Assembly: GCF_027596085.1 (NCBI RefSeq)
Contig: NC_072465.1
Location: 14,808,857 to 14,872,856, forward strand
DNA length: 64,000 bases
DNA from: Anoplopoma fimbria
Taxonomy: Eukaryota; Chordata; Actinopteri; Perciformes; Anoplopomatidae
Reading direction: 5' to 3'
The notes under the pieces are model-generated. The model did no database searches. It was not told where the DNA came from and worked only from the letters and a program-made list of their open reading frames with translations. Position numbers and translations under genes: made by a program. Below are positions 10,801-21,719 of this stretch, one piece after another; positions within the stretch are counted from its first letter, which is position 1, and each line of letters starts with the position of its first letter.

Positions 10801-13800
10801 CCACATGAATATTAAAATCCCCTACAATAATAACTTTATCTGTCTTAAGGACTAAACTAGATAAAAACTCTGAGAATTCAGATAGGAATTCAGAATACGC
10901 ACCTGGTGCACGATACACTATAACAAATAAAATTGACTTTAATGCTTTCCCGCTCGGGTTTGAAAGACTAAGAACAAGGCTTTCAAATGAGTTATAATTT
11001 AATTTAGGTTTAGGGTTTATTAATAGGCTTGGGTCAAAGATAGCTGCTACTCCACCTCCTCGGCCTGTGCCTCGAGGAATATGAGTATTAATATAACTTG
11101 GAGGAGTTGATTCATTAAGGCTAACGTACTCTTCATGACACAGCCAGGTTTCAGTAAGACAAAATAAATCAATATGATTATCTGATATTAAATCATTTAC
11201 AAGTACACCCTTAGATGACAGAGATCTAATATTTAAGAGTCCACATTTAACTGTCCTGTTTTGATGCACTGTTGCATCGGTTGCCTTAACTTTTATTAAG
11301 TTATTTTGTATAACTCCTCTTCTGTTGACTTTAAATAATTGAAGTGGCCGTGGGGCAGACACAGTCTCTATAGGGTTTTGGGTGGGTAAGTGGGTGGGTA
11401 ACTGCTCCAAAGGAAGCGCAGAGAGGTGTGAAAGACTGCGACTCTGCTTCTGCTTCCTGGTCTGAACTCTGGGTCATGGATTAGGTCCACTAATGAACTA
11501 TCACCACACTTAGTTTTAGTGCTGTGCCAGTCCAGGAGATCAGTCTGGTTGAACCCATCATTACTTGTCACTAAGGGGGAAAAAAAATCCTCTGGGCTGG
11601 TTGTATTTCTTTAAATCCATCACAGTTGTCTTAGGCGGCGCTAAGATCAGGATGCTGCAACAATGACTTTGCAAAATAGATGGCGGAAGGGGAGAATAAA
11701 TAGCTGGCCAATGGCAGGCTTATACACACAGACAACCTCCTGTGTGTCAGACTACTTTTTTTATGGCTTACTGTTATGGATTAATAGTGAGTTATAGCTG
11801 CAATCCATGACTTCAAGTACATAAAGATAAAAGTCACTTTTTATGTTCTTCAATCCTAGATTTAGTGTTTTTAATAGGGGATAAGGGTATATCATGTAAA
11901 ACAATAAATATTTTTCACATCTCATCCAAAATCCTGTTACTTCTTATTTTGCATTTTATTTGGTTTTATAAGTTGATAAGATGGCTTTGGCTCGCATTTG
12001 TGTTTATCATTTTGCCATCTTCTTAACTTTATTTTAGAAAGCAGTGCTGTTTTATCAACCGAGATTTGTGAATCATTTTGCTAATAACCTTTATATAATA
12101 TACATTTGCTATCAAGCGGGAGTTTGGGTCGGGTCCGCATTACCTCAGGATAGTTTATAGAGTTAATAGATAACCATTCATTGGGCGGTTGGGGGCCTGT
12201 ATTCAAGCCTCTGACTCATGTACAGAGTCGCTGTCTTGATTCATACAATGCACACCACCTACGGGTTTCCTCTTTAGTACCTTAACCTGTGCTGTGACCT
12301 CCTTGTGAAGAGGGCAAGTGAAAACATTGAAACTAATCATTTCTACTTCCACAAACTATAAAAAGGCACATTATTATTATTAGTTGAGAGCTGAGATTTG
12401 AGATGTATTTTCTTTCTGTTCCGGTTACACCTGCCAACAGAGCACACAGTGATAGAAACTGAAGGTGACTGGTCTGTAGATACCTTCATGTATGTGTGCA
12501 TCGCTTGTTGCAGGTGACTGCTCTGTTAGAGCTGGTGAAGTCGAGCAGTGAGAGCTCACCTGAGGCTGCAGCTCTTTATTATGATGAACTGGCCAACCTG
12601 ATGCTGAGCTCTACCCTGGACCCCCAGGTGCAGGTGTGTCTCAAACAAACATTTACCATTGTTACTTTCTTTATCACTCCTCTTCATGGTTTTGACATGC
12701 CTTCAAAATTCATCTTCTTTGACATGCCTTCATTAAGCATTCTGGTCGTGTTTTTCTCCAACCAACAGCAAAGCATTGGAAAGAGTGTCATAGATGACTT
12801 CCAGGTTGACTTTGTGGTGGATCTCGGACCAGAAATATCGGGGTTAGTGATGGACAGCTAGCAGCATGGGTAATAACTTGTTTTATTACTGCTGTCATTA
12901 ATCCCTCCTCTCTGTGTACCTCAGTTCCTTTCCCTTTAAGCCCTGTGTGCTGTACGACCTGGAGGGCCAGGGAAACATTGCCATCAACTTACTGCCTCTA
13001 CTGGCCAAAGATGTCCAGACCAAAGGAGAGCAGCAGAGTCAAACCACAAAGGCCCACAAGTCAGTCACCTCACTCCCACCACTTCTAACCAGTTCTGATG
13101 AGTGACGACAGAATATCTAGTCAATGATATATTTCACTTGCAGTAGAGTCAGATTTGCAATTTCAGTTTGTAATATCTTACAAACATGCACGTGATCAAT
13201 GAGTTGTGTCATACTTTTCCTTCCTGTATTTTGCGGCGACAGGCGAGTGTCTCCTCTCTGTCTGTCTCCATTTTTCCGCCTCCTGAGACTATGTGAGCAC
13301 AAACTGCACCAGGGAGACCTGGACGAGATTGACGGCCTGCTGGGTGAGGAAGTGAAAGTGGCACATTTCTCCTGGAAACCAGTTTGATCTCATTCCTATG
13401 GCTGTAAAATGATTTTTGTTTTCATTTGCTGGAACACAGGCTGCCCTCTGATCCTAACGGACATGGATGTAGTAGAGAAAATGGAGAGCCTGTCAAAAGC
13501 TGAGAGGGAATTCCTCTGTACTTTGCTGTTTCACACCATCAACTGGTTCAGAGAGGTTACTGCATGTGATTGATTTTTATTTCACGTTTCTTAAAAGTAG
13601 GTAAGATATGTGACTAAAGCCATGTCCTACCCCTTTTTTGTAATAGCTCATAAATGCATTCTGTGAACAAAAAGAAATCGAGATGAAGATGAAAGTGATG
13701 ACCCGTCTTCAGAACATCACCTACCTTCAGACAATGCTGGAGAGGGCTTTGGCAGGTGAGTTTTTGATCCATCGATACTGAGCATCTCATGATCTACCCA

Positions 13801-16800
13801 TTGTGCCACGTGGTGTCAATTCTATTAAAAATGTTGAAAAAAATCACTACTTTTTCTTTGATGTGTGTTTCAGAAACACCAGGCTATGTTCCACCTGTTG
13901 CCAACTTTGATGGAGAAAGCACAGATGTGGTTCCACTTATTTCTGCTGCTCCTGTGATTAAGGCAAAAAAAGGTAACAGAAGATATTTTACTCCACATTA
14001 ATGAAACCAATTACTCTGAATAAGGAATAAATACTCACATATGTTATTTTAGATGGCACAGGAAAGAAAAGGAAGGCCCCCGTAAAGAATTCCACCGAGA
14101 GCAGCTCTCAGCTTGAGGAGACGAATGTAGCAGACAAAACTCTGCAGGTAAACTTTTACCTCTTGTATTAATCTCTTATTTTTATGGAACTACGCTAAAT
14201 AGGTGATTCTGCTTGTGCTTAAGGAGCAGCCAGAGAAGGAGAAAGAAAAGGAGGTCCGGCACGGTGTCAGTCTGGTGTCCTACAGACAGTTTTTCAGGGA
14301 GCTGGATATGGAGGTGCTTGATGTGCTGCAGTGTGGACTGCTGTCCCGCTCACTGCTGGACTCTGAGCTCCACACCAAGGTAAGAAAAGGAAGTAAAAGG
14401 TTTGAGGGGCTTTCCTTTTGTTCAAAATTTATTGAACAATTTAAAATATTAAGGGAAACTTTAGTATTTTTCAATCTGGACCCTATTTTCCAACATTTTC
14501 TAAATGCGCAGACAGTTGGAAGAAATGTAGACCTAAGAGGATCTTTGAGAATGTCTGTTTGCTGTGAGTAGAAACCAGCACGAGTTATAAAAGAATCAAA
14601 CGTTTCTTCGTCATGATTCTGCATCAGCTCATGTGCAACTGTCCTCGTGGATAACCAAGGCTTATCAACGGAGTGTATTTACAGCCTCCTCCAGACAAAC
14701 TCAGCTCAATCCTGGATCACTTAAAAGGGTTGTTGTACCCATTAGTCCCTTAGACATAGACATATTAGAAAATAGGATCCAGGTTGAAAAGTTACCCTTT
14801 AGGTTAGGTTGTTATTTGGGGTGGGGTTATTTGGATTTTAGTGAAATCAATGTCATTGTAGTTTTAATCTATACCACATATTTAAGTACCACAAACATCA
14901 ATAAACAAGCTTTTGTTATACATCTCTAATATTCTTTTGTGGTTGAGGTGCGGGAGGAGGTTCTGCTGGGTCCTGCTGAGCTGGTGTTCCTGTTGGAAGA
15001 TATGCATCGCAAACTGGAGTTCAGTCTTACAGCTGCCCCTGCCAAGAGACTTCCTTTCTTCAAGGTGATACAGTCATAAGAGCAGAACAGAGAGGTTATG
15101 AAAGCTCTCAAAATATAAGAATGTGCAGGTCTTTGAACTGTCTGACAATATCCGGGGAAACATCTGTTTGCAATAACCATTATTGATTTCTTCGATTTTT
15201 CTTTAATGCAGGTAAATATAATGAAGGCCTGAAGAAAGTACATTTTCTGTCCCGTCTGTAAAGAGACGCTTTAAGTGTCAATGATATTTAGTTACATCTG
15301 TATAAAACTGATATGTAGGCTTTAAAAAGACCAAACCTAACGACATATTTATTTGTGCAGGGAAAGAGCGATAAGAGCGTGGGCTTCTCCCATCTACAAC
15401 AGAGGAGCTCCAAGGAGATTGCTTCCTACTGTGTGCAGCTGCTGCCTGCCCTCTGCTCACATCTGGAGAACTGCCACAACCATTTTCAGGTGCAAAAAAA
15501 TCTGTAGATGTGGGATAAGTCTCTTTCTTCCAGTTGTCTATAAAAAGTTGTTTTTATGTTTGTTTACATTTGTGTGTTTTTTTCCCCCCCAGACAATGCT
15601 GTCTGAGAACAACGGTGTTGTTGACGGACCTGCCACAGATGTCCAGGAGCACCATCTGATGTCATTAGGATACCAGCTGCTCCTGCAGATCCTGAACACC
15701 ACCTTTAGCTGGTGAGGAGGACAGTATGCCTTTGGAAGTGTGTCAGGCTTCTGTTTAGTTTTGTCTCTGAAATTAATCTTTGTGTCTGTGTATTTGTCAG
15801 GTCTGGATTCAGCCAGCCAGGACAGCGGAGCTTACTGAAGAAGGCGCTGGGAGTTTTGGCTGAACGACTAAAAGAGGAAAGTGCTGAGTTGACCTTGGGG
15901 CAGCTTGTAAAGTGAGTGATAAAGTTTAAGAGCAGAAAAGTAACTACTAAAAATGATGCATGTTTGTTCATTTTTTATATATTGATCTATTTGTTTATCA
16001 CATTCAATTGGCTTTGGTGGCCTCTTGTATCCTTTTTGCTTAGAGTGTCATAAAACATAACATTCACACAGGGATGTTTACAATTTGAGGACATTTTTTT
16101 ATTAAAGTCAAGTGGTTTTATTTGTTGTTGTTTTCAGAATCAGATGTATCTTTGCCCCCTTTTTTTTTCTCTGTTTAGACAAAGCTTCGAGTATCTGGTG
16201 AACTTCCGCAGCACAATGCCAAGTCTCAGCACAGCCCTGTGTCTCTCCCAGCTTCTGTCCACTGTGTCAGAGAAAGGAGGCAACCCTGCTGCCTACAGAG
16301 AGCAGACAGGTCAGTCTGACATGTTGCCTCACTTAAATCAACTTATCTGCTATTACATTACATTACAGTCATTTAGCAGACGCTTTTATCCAAAGCAACT
16401 TACAATCAGTAGTATATTACATCATTCACCCATTCACACACTGATGACAGGCTACAATGCAAGGTGCCACCATCAGACTCTAACTAACATTCATGCAACA
16501 TCCAGTCCACACCGATGGCAAGCCTTCGGGGTTAAGTGTCTTGCCCAAGGACACATCGATCGACTGGGTATCGAACCACCGACCCTCTGATTGGAGAACT
16601 ACCTTGCTCTCCACTACGCCACAGCTGCTATCAATTGGACTTTGATGACTTTTTTTTATGTTCCAAGCTTCCCTAGCAAAAAAATTCCTCGGCCAAGCCT
16701 GGGTGACAGCGAGCGGAGAGAGGGAGCGAGGGAACAAATTCAATGAAGCGCTTCACACTCTCCTGAGGTTTGTCTGCTTTTTAGAAATCCATTGTGCACA

Positions 16801-19800
16801 AAACAAAGAAAAGTTGCATACAAAAATGATGGAAAGTAAGAAAAATGTTTGTTTGTAATAGAGCCTGTCTGATACATTGGCAATGGATTTAATCAGTTAA
16901 TCACACATACTGTACATTGTTTTATATTGGTATGTATAATGACTGATGAAGATTACATGAGAGAAGATATTCTAAGGTCTCAAATATCTTTAAAATTCCA
17001 GTTTTGGTCAGGCTTTAGCTTTTGTGAATCATTAACACTAATTCAATGATTAATAAGTTAAGGTAATTCATCAAGGACTTAGATTGATTTGTATCAGGAG
17101 CATCATCTCTAAAGAACCTTTGATTAGTTTTTGTTTGTAATGCGATGTATGAAATGCAAAGTGCTGAAGGAAACATTTTACCCATTGCTCTTAATAAATG
17201 TACTCCATGCAGTACAGTCGCAGCATACACACATGCATCAACTCAGGGAAATCATGCTGTACGACCACATCCCACACAAGTAATTAAGTGTATTTGTTGT
17301 TACACAGCAAATTTCTGGTATTTTGTTCAGCATTTATCAAAGTTACACAACACTATGACAGCATCACATAATGTTAAAGGACCTAGAAGTGTTATAAAGC
17401 CCACAGATTGTAGTTCACACCTATTGTTATCATATATGGTATTCTTATATATCTATTTGTTTTAATTATGATGTATTTGTCTTTTCTCCTCTCTCTGCAG
17501 AATTTACCTGGAGCATGTCGATGATGTTCTGAAGGCAGTGGAGGAAATAGCTGCAGAGGGAATCGCTGAGCTCCTCAATGCATCAAAAGATGAGAGCTCT
17601 GCATCGTGGCCAACTCTGAACAGGTAAATCATCATCACTCGCTTGTGAGTTAGTGATTATCCAAAAGTAGCAGATTGCAGTTAGATTGATTCATGTGCTC
17701 TTGCCATCCATCTCTCGTGTGCCTGACAGCTAAATGTGAAAACAAAAAAAATCAATAATAATCACATTAAAGAGTGTATTTATCCATATTGTTATTATTT
17801 TGTTGTAAATTCTTTCATTTTTTTAGGCAAACATTCCTGGTGTTCTACAAAGTGTTGATGGCAGAGCTGGAAAAGGCTATCAGGAAGATTCCTGCCTGCA
17901 AAGTCAGTGACAGCACTGAGGTCAGCCATCCGGTGTTTGTACACTGTACACACAGAATATCTTTAATGCCAACTCGGTGAACCGATAATTCGTCTATGGT
18001 GCATTTTTGTGCATAACTATTCTTAACTATTTGTTTCTCCTCAACTGTCTCTTTTTCAAATAATGAAAAAAAGTAAGATTACACTGTGTGAGTGTTTTAA
18101 CTACAAATACATGTGACCCATGTCCTCCTTCAGGCTCAGAGTGAGAAGCTGCTGACATGGAACCTGGCTGTCAGAGATTTTCACATCCTGGTCAACCTAG
18201 TGAAGGTCTGTAAGCATCAAGATCTAACGGCTGTGAATGTTTTTTTCAACTTATTTGTGATAAGTGATTTAACCTCATCTATTTCAAGCATTCAGCCCAG
18301 TTCTGGGTCATATTTTCTGGGTCATATGTTTTTGGTAATTAATACTGCAGGTTAAATTATTCGTGCAATCTCCTCACTTCTATCCCATCTATTCTTTTAT
18401 GCATTTGTTGGTCTTCAACAAATGTGTTAGGCTCATCTGCTCACGTATTTTTGCTCTAATCTCTTTCCACAGGTGTTTGATTCTAGGCCGGTGCTCAATG
18501 TGTGCCTAAAGGTGAGTTGGCTGTGTGTGCTGAAATCTTTCTCATTCAGGTGAAACTGCTGTGACCCTGTATTAACTGATTATAATGTTTTTATTGGTAG
18601 TATGGCCGTCTTTTCCTGGAGTCTTTCCTGAGGCTGGGGATGCCACTACTGGACAACAGTTTCAAAAGGCACATGGTACGCATGAAATCTTGTTACCTAA
18701 TACAGCTTGTAAATTGTGCACTGTACTGTTGTTGTTTGTTGTTTGCAGAAGTATTTACATCTGACAACTACTTTAACAGTACACTTTACTCGAAACAATT
18801 TGCCAGCTTCCTGGTTTGATATTAACAAAAGTGAATTACTGTAATAGACCACTAATTGACTACAAATCCATGATGTAGTTTATCCCAGAACATGTTGAGT
18901 CATACCTTGCTTTATGTATAAGTGCATGTTTTCTTCTTCTACTTCCCTATATTATTCAAACATGGGGTGGCTCTAGAGCATGGCTAAGCACAGAACACAA
19001 CATTCTGTGTTGTTGTTTGAAACATGCAAAGCCAGAAAGGTGTGTCTGCAACAACTACTGCTCTATTGTGTGATGGAATTAACCCAACCGATGCTGTAAA
19101 GCGCTGTCAAACACGCGGTGATGTTACATTATACAAGTAATGGGCTCAGATAGCATGCTCCAAAAAACTGTGAAAAAACATAAAGGTTAACTCACCAAGC
19201 TGCCTGCCTTCGTAGCACTGGTAGTTTCTCTAGTGGTTAGCCAAACACTCGGTCCAAAAGAAAAGAGAGTGAGCTGCAAAGCAGCAGCTGAGTACTTAGC
19301 AGTGTGTGTACTGGTAGTTCCGTTAGCTGTTAGCCAAACATTCTATCCAAAACTATAACAGTTTGCAAACTGTTTCCACCCAGCTGTCTCTACGCCGCTG
19401 TGGTTCGGGATGCACTCAGCTCTGGAGAAAACCAGGCACTGCTCATCACCTGCCCAATACAATCCCAACAGTGAAACATGGTGGTGGCAGCAATGGGGTG
19501 TTTTTCAGCTGCAGGGACAGGACGACTGGTTGCAATTGAAGGAAAGATGAATGCGGCCAAGTACAGAGATATCCTGGAAGAAAACCTCCTCCAGAGTGCT
19601 CAGGACCTCAGACTGGGCCGAAGGTTCACCTTCCAACAAGACAATGACCCGAAGCACACAGCTAAAATAACAAAGGAGTGGCTTTTGCTGGAGAGACCTG
19701 GAAAATGGCTGTCAAGTTCACCATCCAACCTGACAGAACTGGAGAGTGATCTGAAAAACCTCCAGGTGTGAAAACTTGTTGCACAGACCAGTGACAGGAT

Positions 19801-21698
19801 TTCTGTTTTTTTCTGTCAAGATGGGTTGCTGGGCCGAAAAAAAGAACTTTTTCATTTTAGCAAATTATTACAAGTGGCCCCTTACAGGCAGGGGGCCAGT
19901 TAAGATTTGTAAATGAAGAGACCACCGGCAGCCAGGTAATAAAAGATGTTTTGATAAAGTATGAGTCACCGCAACCATGAGAAGTCGTTGAGCACGCGGC
20001 CATAACGGGGCACCCAAAATATTTAGCAGTTTGCTTCTTCAGAATGCGAGATTAGCCATGGACAGACAGAGAGTTGCATGCAGTCAGTCACCGACGCACA
20101 GACTCGCAGAGTCACATACAAGACCAAACACATAACCTCTACCCAGGCTTACTTCTGGCAGAGATAATGAAGTGCTGACATTGGGGTGACTCTGTGTGAT
20201 GCTTTTCTTTTTTAAGGAGGATGTCCAGAGCCTGCTAAAAACCTTCCAGCTCAGCACCCGGCAGCTCCATCACATGTGTGGACATTCTAAGGTAGCTACA
20301 GATGACACCGTTTCTAGCTCATTCATTTCTAATTTCTTTAGTTGGAGACATCTCTCTGCATGTACTGGGGCCAAATCTTCCAAAATATACAGAATATTCC
20401 AGTTAAATTAAAGAAAAGACAGTCAAAGTTTGGACCTCTGGTGTTGTCCTATAACTAAGTATCCCTGTCATAATGTTTTGGTGCTCAGATTCAGCAGGAT
20501 ACAAGCCTGACCAATCACGTACCAGCTGTAAAGAAGAGCCTCGAGCTGTTTGTTTACAGAGTGAAGGCCATGCTGACACTCAACAACTGTCAGGAGGCAT
20601 TTTGGATTGGCAACCTGAAGAATCGCAACCTGAAGGTACAATATTATTGAAGTTTTTTCGTATGTGTCTCTGTTCATATTTGTCTGCTTACAGTAAACAA
20701 ACAATATATTCTGCAGGGTGACGAGATTCTTTCTCAGCAGTCACAAGCAAGTGATGAAGATGAGGAGGAGCAACGTTCCCCGCCGCCTCAAGACCAATCG
20801 GAGGATGAGGTAAATGCCATTTTCAGGCATTTTGTTCACATCTGATACAGGAATAAGATTGGATGAAAAGTTGACAATATGACCGAGAGTTTAACCCAAA
20901 GAGCTGCGACTTGACCAAGAATTAATTGACAAAACTAATCAAAATGGTATAAAAACTGAAGAGACCAACAGGTATTAACAATGCAATTACTGTTGACAAT
21001 GTGTTTACACTTATTATACTACAACAAGTAATAACTTTGGGGGTTTTCTAATCAACAACCTGGGAAATTTAAGATATTCAGCGCCAAACAACAAAATCAG
21101 GGATTATACTTTGTAAATAAAAGGGAAAAAGAGAAAAAAATTGAATAAAACTTGTTTCATTTAAGTGAACAATGGATGTAAGTATATAAAAAAACAGATT
21201 AATGTGTAAGTAAACATAAAGTAGCTAAAAAGATCAGCAGGAGTGGGGACCATAACACAGGTTTTATTTGAAAGGATAAATAGCACACAGTTATAATACT
21301 GTGAGTTATATAAGCCAGCCAAACAATGTGCTTCCACCGCTGCTGAGTAGGTCATTACTGTGTGAAGTTCAAACCAAACAGTTCGGTTAACAGGCAGTTG
21401 AAAGTGTAGTGGGCTGATAAAATAGCTGTTGGAGCTTCGAGCATGCTAATGATAAGTGGCTGACACAGTTAAAGGGAAAACGTCTGATGTGGTGTCAGTT
21501 CCAGGACTCCGTGTTATGTAGTTTCTCCCTAATGCTCCCTGCTTTATGCAAGCTGGTTCACAGCTTTAATTAAGCGTGTTTGCCAAATGTTTCTCATTTT
21601 CTTTTCTTTAGGCCCTGGAGACCAACTCTGAGGAAAGTAAGACAGTCAACAGAGAGGAAGATGTGGATCAAGATGATATTATAGATGACTCTGACTAA
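1840..21698 (+). CDS. fancd2: Fanconi anaemia group D2 protein, complete coding region in 43 exons
   Basis: FANCD2 pairs with FANCI to form the nuclear ID2 clamp that coats DNA during interstrand-crosslink repair and fork protection. FANCL-UBE2T monoubiquitinates it and USP1-UAF1 removes the ubiquitin. All 43 exons join in phase to 1444 residues (human about 1451), following the human protein from end to end. Landmarks are a basic N-terminus (KKRRSS, KAKKSR) suited to nuclear import; LPEILDDSQ with an ATM-type SQ site at Ser220; QQIRRLFH at 527-534, matching the reported PCNA-interacting box; [13 protein letters not shown] with the acceptor Lys560 (human K561); a basic KKRK at 862-865; and an acidic tail ending [11 protein letters not shown] at 1840 is chosen (a second follows at 1843) because the acceptor abuts it. 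AATAAA signals lie at 21705 and 21713. The fold is an alpha-solenoid, so no catalytic motif is expected. Confidence 0.97.
2419..2680. repeat. Interspersed repeat with (GATAA)n end, copy 1
   Basis: In fancd2 intron 2, GATAAGATAAGATAATCCTT is followed by TTATTAGTCC, a TTACAGCAGCATAGA stretch and an A-rich tail. The same block recurs at about 40463-40640, so it is a dispersed repeat. It resembles LINE 3' termini common in teleosts, though I cannot name the family. The preceding 2419-2520 segment (ACGAAATTTCG, CCCTCAGCCAGCCAGC) looks like another short repeat fragment. Confidence 0.55.
4071..4091. repeat. (CA)n microsatellite
   Basis: About ten CA units in fancd2 intron 9, a few bases downstream of the exon 9 donor. 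Confidence 0.8.
6013..6385 (+). mobile_element. tRNA-derived SINE-like element with target-site duplication
   Basis: In fancd2 intron 16, the block from GGGCTGCACGGTGGTG through GTGGCTAGCACTGTCGCCTC and GGGTTCAATTCCCGGG resembles the A/B-box head of a tRNA-derived SINE. The body has TTTGCATGTT and GGGTTCTCGGGCTTCCTCCC, and the end is (AATG)n. The flanks GACAACACAATGGG (6013-6026) and GACACCACAATGGG (6372-6385) are a 14-bp duplication with one mismatch. The consensus is very common in teleost genomes; the family name is not certain. Confidence 0.75.
7002..7004 (+). other. fancd2: Ubiquitin-acceptor lysine codon of FANCD2 (Lys560)
   Basis: The AAA codon lies in exon 18 within [15 protein letters not shown]. 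This aligns without gaps to human [15 protein letters not shown], where the lysine is K561, the single regulatory monoubiquitination site. The residue number assumes the start at 1840. Confidence 0.88.
7740..8252. repeat. Three-copy tandem array of 177-180 bp in the LINE 3' region
   Basis: The motif ACCTGC-GAACGAGAAAGC recurs in variant form at 7837, 8017 and 8194, giving spacings of 180 and 177 bases. Each unit also carries CGGTCCAGGTAC-like (7810, 7990) or ACAGTCC-like (8163) sequence and an (AAT/AGT)n-rich patch. The array lies between the reverse transcriptase stop and the 3' terminus of the LINE. Confidence 0.8.
8353..10331 (-). pseudogene. LINE ORF2 reverse transcriptase part
   Basis: The open frame runs about 660 codons from FAPWYN to a stop near 8353. 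The reverse transcriptase blocks are in order: [54 protein letters not shown], the catalytic [12 protein letters not shown], and [12 protein letters not shown]. The C-terminus ([23 protein letters not shown]) is typical of fish L2/CR1-like elements. The YADD active site is intact. It is a pseudogene in the sense of a TE copy disabled by a frameshift from its endonuclease. Confidence 0.88.
10334..11410 (-). pseudogene. LINE ORF2 endonuclease part (frameshifted)
   Basis: The 358-codon frame carries exonuclease-endonuclease-phosphatase motifs: [11 protein letters not shown] near the start, [32 protein letters not shown] (catalytic Asp/Asn), [12 protein letters not shown], and [11 protein letters not shown] with the catalytic SDH. 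It stops at a TAA at 10334-10336. The next frame continues as [14 protein letters not shown], so one small indel near 10345-10375 separates it from the reverse transcriptase. A second shift near 11370-11440 separates it from the upstream frame reaching 11571 ([10 protein letters not shown]). Confidence 0.85.
16347..16633 (-). mobile_element. V-SINE-like element, minus orientation, in fancd2 intron 33
   Basis: Read on the minus strand it begins with a tRNA-like head (GCGTAGTGGAGAGC ... GGTTCGATACC as box B). It continues with the conserved central block GTGTCCTTGGGCAAGACACT and ends in TTTGGATAAAAGCGTCTGC plus a (TAATG)n tail. This order matches teleost V-SINEs. The flanks CTGCTATTA (16347-16355) and CTGCTATCA (16625-16633) form a likely 9-bp target duplication. 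Confidence 0.8.
19214..19360. repeat. Imperfect 93-bp tandem duplication in fancd2 intron 39
   Basis: ACTGGTAGTTTCTCTAGTGG followed by TTAGCCAAACACTCGGTCC starts at 19217. A diverged copy starts at 19310 (ACTGGTAGTTCCGTTAGC, then TTAGCCAAACATTCTATCC). The stretch between 18676 and 19430 shows nothing else recognisable. Confidence 0.6.
19425..19790 (+). mobile_element. Tc1/mariner transposase remnant
   Basis: Reading frames in fancd2 intron 39 give [12 protein letters not shown] and, after a frameshift, [20 protein letters not shown] and [20 protein letters not shown]. These are hallmark blocks of fish Tc1-like transposases; the Asp in QQDNDPKH is part of the DDE catalytic triad. The sequence then jumps to SPSNLTELE, so the block that carries the last catalytic acidic residue is deleted. 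The N-terminal DNA-binding half is absent, and the copy is dead. Confidence 0.88.
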
Positions 21699-21704
21699 CC
21701 AAAC

Positions 21705-21718
21705 AATAAATTAATAAA
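21705..21718 (+). terminator. fancd2 polyadenylation signals
   Basis: Two AATAAA hexamers lie 7 and 15 bases after the fancd2 stop codon (21705-21710 and 21713-21718). A further AATAAA at 21888-21893 is followed by a GT-rich stretch and could serve a longer 3' UTR. Confidence 0.55.
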
Positions 21719-21719
21719 G

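Larger units (their letters stand above)
7365..11740 (-). mobile_element. L2/CR1-like non-LTR retrotransposon, near full length, antisense in fancd2 intron 19
   Basis: The minus strand holds an apurinic-type endonuclease followed by a reverse transcriptase, each long and open but in different frames. A 3' region runs down to about 7365 and ends in repeated ATTGAAACTG-type units. Insertion makes this intron 5.3 kb, against about 0.1-0.7 kb for most others. The 5' limit is uncertain: an open frame reaches 11571, and the sequence up to about 11740 (GCAACAATGACTTTGC) may be its 5' UTR. No target-site duplication was identified. Few lesions suggest a fairly young copy. Confidence 0.88.
5549..12842 (+). 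other. fancd2: fancd2 coding exons 15-21 (coordinates)
   Basis: Coding exons: 5549-5683, 5794-5925, 6775-6882, 6978-7087, 7190-7244, 12514-12633, 12769-12842. They encode residues 427 to about 670, including the PCNA-box-like motif and the ubiquitin-acceptor lysine. Introns 16 (850 bp) and 19 (5.3 kb) are enlarged by a SINE and a LINE. The exon 20 donor is taken at 12634 (CAG|GTGTGT); an alternative CAG|GTGCAG six bases earlier would remove two residues in frame. Confidence 0.88.
12925..21698 (+). other. fancd2: fancd2 coding exons 22-43 (coordinates)
   Basis: Coding exons: 12925-13059, 13243-13343, 13440-13555, 13647-13755, 13874-13972, 14053-14147, 14224-14379, 14948-15064, 15361-15489, 15593-15711, 15801-15911, 16179-16309, 16668-16767, 17501-17623, 17827-17920, 18134-18205, 18473-18511, 18601-18675, 20217-20291, 20489-20635, 20717-20809, 21612-21698 (ending in TAA). 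Exon 34 could instead begin at 16677, which drops three residues in frame; 16668 is preferred because it gives ASLAKKFL, matching human ASLARQFL. Exon 22 ends within CACAA|GTCAGT, so Lys is split across the junction. Confidence 0.88.
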
